From positions 11,697,001-11,761,000 of the forward strand of contig NC_092680.1 of NCBI RefSeq assembly GCF_964355755.1: 64,000 nt of DNA, in the 5' to 3' direction. This document shows positions 59,100 to 64,000 of the stretch, piece by piece. Under the pieces are notes generated by a model. That model was not told the origin of the DNA and made no database searches. It saw nothing but the letters and a program-made list of their open reading frames with translations. Position 1 is the first letter of the stretch; the number at the start of each line of letters is the position of its first letter. The position numbers were made by a program, and so were the translations under genes. The DNA is from Antedon mediterranea (lineage: Eukaryota > Echinodermata > Crinoidea > Comatulida > Antedonidae).

Positions 59100-60559
59100 C
59101 GAAATGCTCAAAATGGTCTAAAACGGTTTCTAATGTGATTTTAAGCACTTTGATGTTTTTGTGTAACCAAGTTTTTTCGAAAATCACAAAATAGTCTAAA
59201 ACGTCTCCAAATGCGATTTGAAGCTTTTCTAAGCACTTTGGTGTTTTTATGTTAACAAGTTTTTTCGAAAATCACAAAATGGTCGAAAACGTCTCAAAAT
59301 GCGATTTGAGGATATTCTGAGCACTTTGGTGTTTTTTTGTTAAAAAGTTTTTTCGAAAATCACAAAATGGTCTAAAACGTCTCCAAATGCGATTTGAAGC
59401 TATTCTGTACACTTTGATGTTTTGTGTGAAAAAGTTTTGTCGAAATGCTCAAAATAGTCTAAAACGTTTTTAAATACGATATTAAGCTATTTTGTGATCT
59501 TTGATGTTTTTGTGTGAAAAGTTTTATCGAAATGCTCAAAATGGTCTAAAACGTTTTTAAAACGATATTAAGCTATTTTGTGCTCTTTGATGTTTTTGTG
59601 TAACCAAGTTTCATCGAAAATCACAAAATGGTCTAAAACGTCGCCAAATGTGATTTGAAGCTATTCTGTACACTTTGATGTTTTGTGTGAAAAAGTTTTG
59701 TCGAAATGCTCAAAATGGTCTAAAACGTTTTTAAAACGATATTAAGCTATTTTGTGCTCTTTGATGTTTTTGTGTAACCAAGTTTCATCGAAATCAACAA
59801 AATGGTCTAATACGTCTCCAAATGCGATTTGAAGCTTTTCCAAGCTTTTTGCTGTTTTTATGTTAAGTTTTTTCGAAAATCACAAAATGGTCTAAAACGT
59901 CTTCAAATGCGATTTGAAGCTATTCTGTACACTTTGATGTTTTGTGTGAAAAAGTTTTGTCGAAATGCTCAAAATGGTCTAAAACGTTTTTAAATACGAT
60001 ATTAAGCTATTTTGTGATCTTTGATGTTTTTGTGTGAAAAGTTTTATCAAAATGCTCAAAATGGTCTGAAACGGTTTCTAATGCGATTTGAAGCTATTCT
60101 GTACACTTTGAAGTTTTGTGTGAAAAAGTTTTCTCGAAATGCTCAAAATGGTCTAAAACGTTTTTATATACCATATTAAGCTATTTTGTGCACTTTGATG
60201 TTTTTTTTGAAAAGTTTTATCGAAATGCTCAAAATGGTCTAAAACGGTTTCTATTGGGATTTTAAGCACTTTGATGATTTTGTGTAACCAAGTTTCATCG
60301 AAAATCACAAAATGGTCTAAAACGTCTCCAAATGCGATTTGAAGCTTTTCTAAGCACTTTTGTGTTTTTATGTTAACAAGTTTTTTCGAAAATCACAAAA
60401 TGGTCTAAAACGTCTTCAAATGCGATTTGAAGCTATTCTGTACACTTTTATGTTTTGTGTGAAAAAGTTTTGTCGAAATTCTCAAAATGGTCTAAAACGT
60501 TTTTAAATACGATATTAAGCTGTTTTGTGCACTTTGATGATTTGTGTGAAAAGTTTTAA
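59100..60559 (+). repeat. HOR cycle 55, 17-mer, 1,460 bp
   Basis: Order E1-A-B1-C1-G-D-(A/C1)-D-A*-C3-G-H-I-K-A-C3-F. The left part copies cycle 50 (ggtcgaaaac, gtcgcc hybrid at 59,615-59,701, here with aatgtgatttg); from D onward it follows the 1,539-bp class. A crossover in D near 59,790 explains both halves. Confidence 0.92.
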
Positions 60560-61423
60560 CGAAATGCTCAAAATGGTCTAAAACGGTTTCTAATGTGATT
60601 TTAAGCACTTTGATGTTTTTGTGTAACCAAGTTTTTTCGAAAATCACAAAATAGTCTAAAACGTCTCCAAATGCGATTTGAAGCTTTTCTAAGCACTTTG
60701 GTGTTTTTATGTTAACAAGTTTTTTCGAAAATCACAAAATGGTCTAAAACGTCTCCAAATGCGATTTGAGGATATTCTGAGCACTTTGGTGTTTTTTTGT
60801 TAAAAAGTTTTTTCGAAAATCACAAAATGGTCTAAAACGTCTCCAAATGCGATTTGAAGCTATTCTGTACACTTTGATGTTTTGTGTGAAAAAGTTTTGT
60901 CGAAATGCTCAAAATGGTCTAAAACGTTTTTAAATACGATATTAAGCTATTTTGTGATCTTTGATGTTTTTGTGTGAAAAGTTTTATCGAAATGCTCAAA
61001 ATGGTCTAAAACGTTTTTAAAACGATATTAAGCTATTTTGTGCTCTTTGATGTTTTTGTGTAACCAAGTTTCATCGAAAATCACAAAATGGTCTAAAACG
61101 TCGCCAAATGCGATTTGAAGCTTTTCTAAGCACTTTGGTGTTTTTATGTTAACAAGTTTTTTCGAAAATCACGAAATGGTCTAAAATATCTCCAAATGCG
61201 ATTTGAAGATATTCTGAGCACTTTGGTGTTTTTATGTTAAAAAGTTTTTTCGAAAATCACAAAATGGTCTAAAACGTCTCCAAACGCGATTTGAAGCTCT
61301 TCTGTACACTTTGATGTTTTGTGTGAAAAAGTTTTGTCGAAATTCTCAAAATGGTCTAAAACGTTTTTAAATACGATATTAAGCTGTTTTGTGCACTTTG
61401 ATGATTTGTGTGAAAAGTTTTAA
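60560..61423 (+). repeat. HOR cycle 56, 10-mer, 864 bp
   Basis: Order E1-A-B1-C1-G-D-A-B2-C2-F with gtcgcc, aaaatatc and ccaaacg. Sister of cycle 27 at offset 31,420. Confidence 0.93.
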
Positions 61424-62203
61424 CGAAATGCTCAAAATGGTCAAAAACGGTTTCTAATGTGATTTTAAGCACTTTGGTGTTTTTGTGTAACCAAGTTTTT
61501 TCAAAAATCACAAAATGGTCTAAAACGTCTCCAAATGCGATTTGAAGCTTTTCTAAGCACTTTGGTGTTTTTATGTTAACAAGTTTTTTCGAAAATCACA
61601 AAATGGTCTAAAACGTCTCCAAATGCGATTTGAAGATATTCTGAGCACTTTGGTGTTTTTATGTTAAAAAGTTTTTTCGAAAATCACAAAATAGTCTAAA
61701 ACGTCTCCAAATGCGATTTGAAGCTATTCTGTACACTTTGATGTTTTGTGTGAAAAAGTTTTGTCGAAATGCTCAAAATGGTCTAAAACGTTTTTAAAAC
61801 GATATTATTAAGCTATTTTGTGCTCTTTGATGTTTTTGTGTAACCAAGTTTCATCGAAAATCACAAAATGGTCTAAAACGTCTCAAAATGCGATTTGAAG
61901 CTTTTCTAAGCACTTTGGTGTTTTTATCTTAACAAGTTTTTTCGAAAATCACGAAATGGTCTAAAATGTCTCCAAATGCGATTTGAAGATATTCTGAGCA
62001 CTTTGGTGTTTTTATGTTAAAAAGTTTTTTCGAAAATCACAAAATGGTCTAAAACGTCTCCAAATGCGATTTGAAGCTCTTCTGTACACTTTGATGTTTT
62101 GTGTGAAAAAGTTTTGTCGAAATGCTCAAAATGGTCTAAAACGTTTTTAAATACGATATTAAGCTGTTTTGTGCACTTTGATGATTTGTGTGAAAAGTTT
62201 TAA
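61424..62203 (+). repeat. HOR cycle 57, 9-mer, 780 bp
   Basis: Order E2-A-B2-C1-D-A-B2-C2-F with the D insertion and tatcttaac. E2 has actttggtgtttttgtg, a private change. Sister of cycle 28. Confidence 0.93.
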
Positions 62204-63232
62204 CGAAATGCTCAAAATGGTCTAAAACGGTTTCTAATGTGATTTTAAGCACTTTGATGTTTTTGTGTAACCAAGTTTTTTCGAAAATCACAAAATAGTC
62301 TAAAACGTCTCCAAATGCGATTTGAAGCTTTTCTAAGCACTTTGGTGTTTTTATGTTAACAAGTTTTTTCGAAAATCACAAAATGGTCTAAAACGTCTCT
62401 AAATGCGATTTGAGGATATTCTGAGCACTTTGGTGTTTTTTTGTTAAAAAGTTTTTTCGAAAATCACAAAATGGTCTAAAACGTCTCCAAATGCGATTTG
62501 AAGCTATTCTGTACACTTTGATGTTTTTTGTGAAAAAGTTTTGTCGAAATGCTCAAAATGGTCTAAAACGTTTTTAAATACGATATTAAGCTATTTTGTG
62601 ATCTTTGATGTTTTTGTGTGAAAAGTTTTATCGAAATGCTCAAAATGGTCTAAAACGGTTTCTATTGTGATTTTAAGCACTTTGATGATTTTGTGTAACC
62701 AAGTTTCATCGAAATGTACAAAATGGTCTAAAACGTCTCCAAATGCGATTTGAAGCTATTCTAAGTACTTTTGTGTTTTTATGTTAACAAGTTTTTTCGA
62801 AAATCACAAAATGGTCTAAAACGTCTTCAAATGCGATTTGAAGCTATTCTGTACACTTTGATGTTTTGTGTGAAAAAGTTTTGTCAAAATGCTCAAAATT
62901 GTCTAAAACGTTTTAAAAACGATATTAAGCTATTTTGTGTTCTTTGATGTTTTTGTGTAACCAAGTTTCATCGAAAATCACAAAATGGTCTAAAACGTCT
63001 CCAAATGCGATTTGAAGCTTTTCTAAGCACTTTGGTGTTTTTATGTTAACAAGTTTTTTCGAAAATCACAAAATGGTCTAAAACGTCTCCAAATGCGATT
63101 TGAAGCTCTTCTGTACACTTTGATGTTTTGTTGGAAAAAGTTTTGTCGAAATTCTCAAAATGGTCTAAAACGTTTTTAAATACGATATTAAGCTGTTTTG
63201 TGCACTTTGATGATTTGTGTGAAAAGTTTTAA
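62204..63232 (+). repeat. HOR cycle 58, 12-mer, 1,029 bp
   Basis: Order E1-A-B1-C1-G-K-J-C3-D-A-C2-F. Marks: gtctctaaatg in B1, ttttttgtg in C1, caaaattgtc, gttttaaaaacg and gtgttc in D (caaaattgtc and gtgttc shared with cycles 46 and 48), gttggaaaaag in C2. Confidence 0.93.
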
Positions 63233-64000
63233 CGAAATGCTCAAAATGGTCAAAAACGGTTTCTAATGTGATTTTAAGCACTTTGATGTTTTTGTGTAAC
63301 CAAGTTTTTTCGAAAATCACAAAATGGTCTAAAACGTCTCCAAATGCGATTTGAAGCTATTCTGTACACTTTGATGTTTTGTGTGAAAAAGTTTTGTCGA
63401 AATGCTCAAAATGGTCTAAAACGTTTTTAAAACGATATTAAGCTATTTTGTGCTCTTTGATGTTTTTGTGTAACCAAGTTTCATCGAAATCAACAAAATG
63501 GTCTAATACGTCTCCAAATGCGATTTGAAGCTTTTCCAAGCACTTTGCTGTTTTTATGTTAACAAGTTTTTTCGAAAATCACAAAATGGTCTAAAATGTC
63601 TTCAAATGCGATTTGAAGCTATTCTGTACACTTTGATGTTTTGTGTGAAAAAGTTTTGTCGAAATGCTCAAAATGGTCTAAAACGTTTTTAAATACGATA
63701 TTAAGCTATTTTGTGATCTTTGATGTTTTTGTGTGAAAAGTTTTATCGAAATGCTCAAAATGGTCTAAAACGGTTTCTATTGTGATTTTAAGCACTTTGA
63801 TGATTTTGTGTAACCAAGTTTCATCGAAATGTACAAAATGGACTAAAACGTCTCCAAATGCGATTTGAAGCTATTCTAAGTACTTTTGTGTTTTTATGTT
63901 AACAAGTTTTTTCGAAAATCACAAAATGGTCTAAAACGTCTTCAAATGCGATTTGAAGCTATTCTGTACACTTTGATGTTTTGTGTGAAAAAGTTTTGTC
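63233..64000 (+). repeat. HOR cycle 59, partial, nine monomers
   Basis: Order E2-C1-D-A*-C3-G-K-J-C3, cut by the window end one base into the next monomer. It follows cycle 49 (aaaatgtcttc in C3, 88-bp A*) but lacks the H-I pair: G ends at 63,746 and K starts at 63,747. J has ggactaaaacg. Confidence 0.92.

Larger units (their letters stand above)
60560..62810 (+). repeat. 2.25-kb duplicated segment, copy 2
   Basis: Second copy of 29,140-31,390, covering cycles 56, 57 and the first part of 58. Confidence 0.88.
1..64000 (+). repeat. Continuous satellite array with higher-order repeat structure
   Basis: The whole window is a head-to-tail array of 745 related monomers of 78-89 bp, all in one orientation. 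Monomer boundaries were placed at the C of the TCGAAA or TCGAAAA junction and followed through the window; no leftover or foreign sequence remains. Each monomer has a conserved left part with the core box caaaatggtctaaaacg and a type-specific right part. Monomers group into 59 cycles, each opening with a 78-bp E monomer after an F monomer. Long gene-free HOR arrays are typical of eukaryotic centromeric or pericentromeric DNA; that location is inferred, not seen. No inversion, transposon, telomere repeat or unique spacer was found. The array runs off both ends of the window. Confidence 0.97.

Noticed and set aside
1-64000. CRISPR array
   Set aside because: Repeats are contiguous 78-89-bp monomers without unique spacers, and every interval between core boxes is itself repeated.
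1-64000. CENP-B box
   Set aside because: ttcgaaaatcac shares only the TTCG start with the CENP-B box; the required CGGG-type right half is absent in all types on both strands.
1-64000. Telomeric repeats
   Set aside because: ttagg appears only as an isolated G-monomer variant (ttaggctatt) and never in tandem, so no insect- or plant-type telomere tract is present.
1-64000. Transposon or insertion in the array
   Set aside because: Monomer lengths account for all bases between cycle starts, and no terminal repeats, target-site duplications, poly-A tail or coding domains were seen.
1-64000. rRNA or tRNA genes
   Set aside because: No GC-rich structured segment or tRNA-like box sequences; all sequence is assigned to satellite monomers.

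Overview
All 64,000 bases are satellite DNA. I found no protein gene, RNA gene, transposon, CRISPR array or unique sequence. The window is one uninterrupted head-to-tail array of short AT-rich monomers (about 32% GC in the 88-bp form), all in the same orientation. A gene-free tandem array of this size, with multi-level higher-order repeats (HORs), points to a eukaryotic chromosome, most likely a centromeric or pericentromeric block. The sequence alone does not tell me the species or even the kingdom.

Monomers are counted from the C of the TCGAAA (or TCGAAAA) junction to the next one. Read this way, the window resolves into 745 monomers of 78-89 bp (mean about 86 bp) plus one final base. Every stretch is used up with no unexplained bases. 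The types, named here only for this window, are: A (88 bp, tail cttttctaagcac / gttaacaag), A* (84-88 bp, taatacg and ttgctg), B1 and B2 (88, gatattctgagcac / gttaaaaag; B1 has gagg, B2 has gaag), C1, C2 and C3 (87, ctgtacac / gtgtgaaaaag; C1 ctatt, C2 ctctt, C3 with cttcaaatg), D (87, aaaacgatatt / gtaacc / ttcat), F (86, agctgttttgtgcac / ttttaa), G (87, ttttgtgatc / ttttat), H (87, aatgcg / tttgaag / ttttct), I (86, tataccatatt), J (88, ctaagtacttttgtg), and E1, E2 and K (78, gattttaagcac; E1 ctaaaacgg, E2 caaaaacgg, K tctattg or tctattggg). All share a 17-bp core box near the left end, while the right halves differ by type.

F followed by E (aagttttaacgaa) marks the start of each HOR cycle. 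There are 59 cycles, the last one cut by the window edge. Their lengths are quantised: 777/780 bp (9-mer, 11 copies), 1,029/1,030 (12-mer, 9 copies), 941 (11-mer, 3), 864 (10-mer, 4), 1,539 (18-mer, 3), 1,202/1,203 (14-mer, 3), 426/427 (5-mer, 4), 687-689 (8-mer, 4), 1,369 (16-mer, 2), 2,322 (27-mer, 2), and single or rare forms up to 2,839 (33-mer). Each length is the sum of its monomer lengths, so all gains and losses have kept monomer register, as expected from unequal crossover or gene conversion.

Above the cycles lie multi-kilobase duplications: 1-4,905 with 32,323-37,228; about 14,970-19,366 with 41,870-46,267; 29,140-31,390 with 60,560-62,810; 10,870-12,440 with 22,630-24,204; 12,360-13,660 with 26,800-28,110; a 1,795-bp tandem pair at 49,550-53,140; and others. 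Single-base private variants shared by these copies show that the cycles moved in groups. Small open reading frames appear in places but are satellite sequence read through by chance, and are not annotated as genes.
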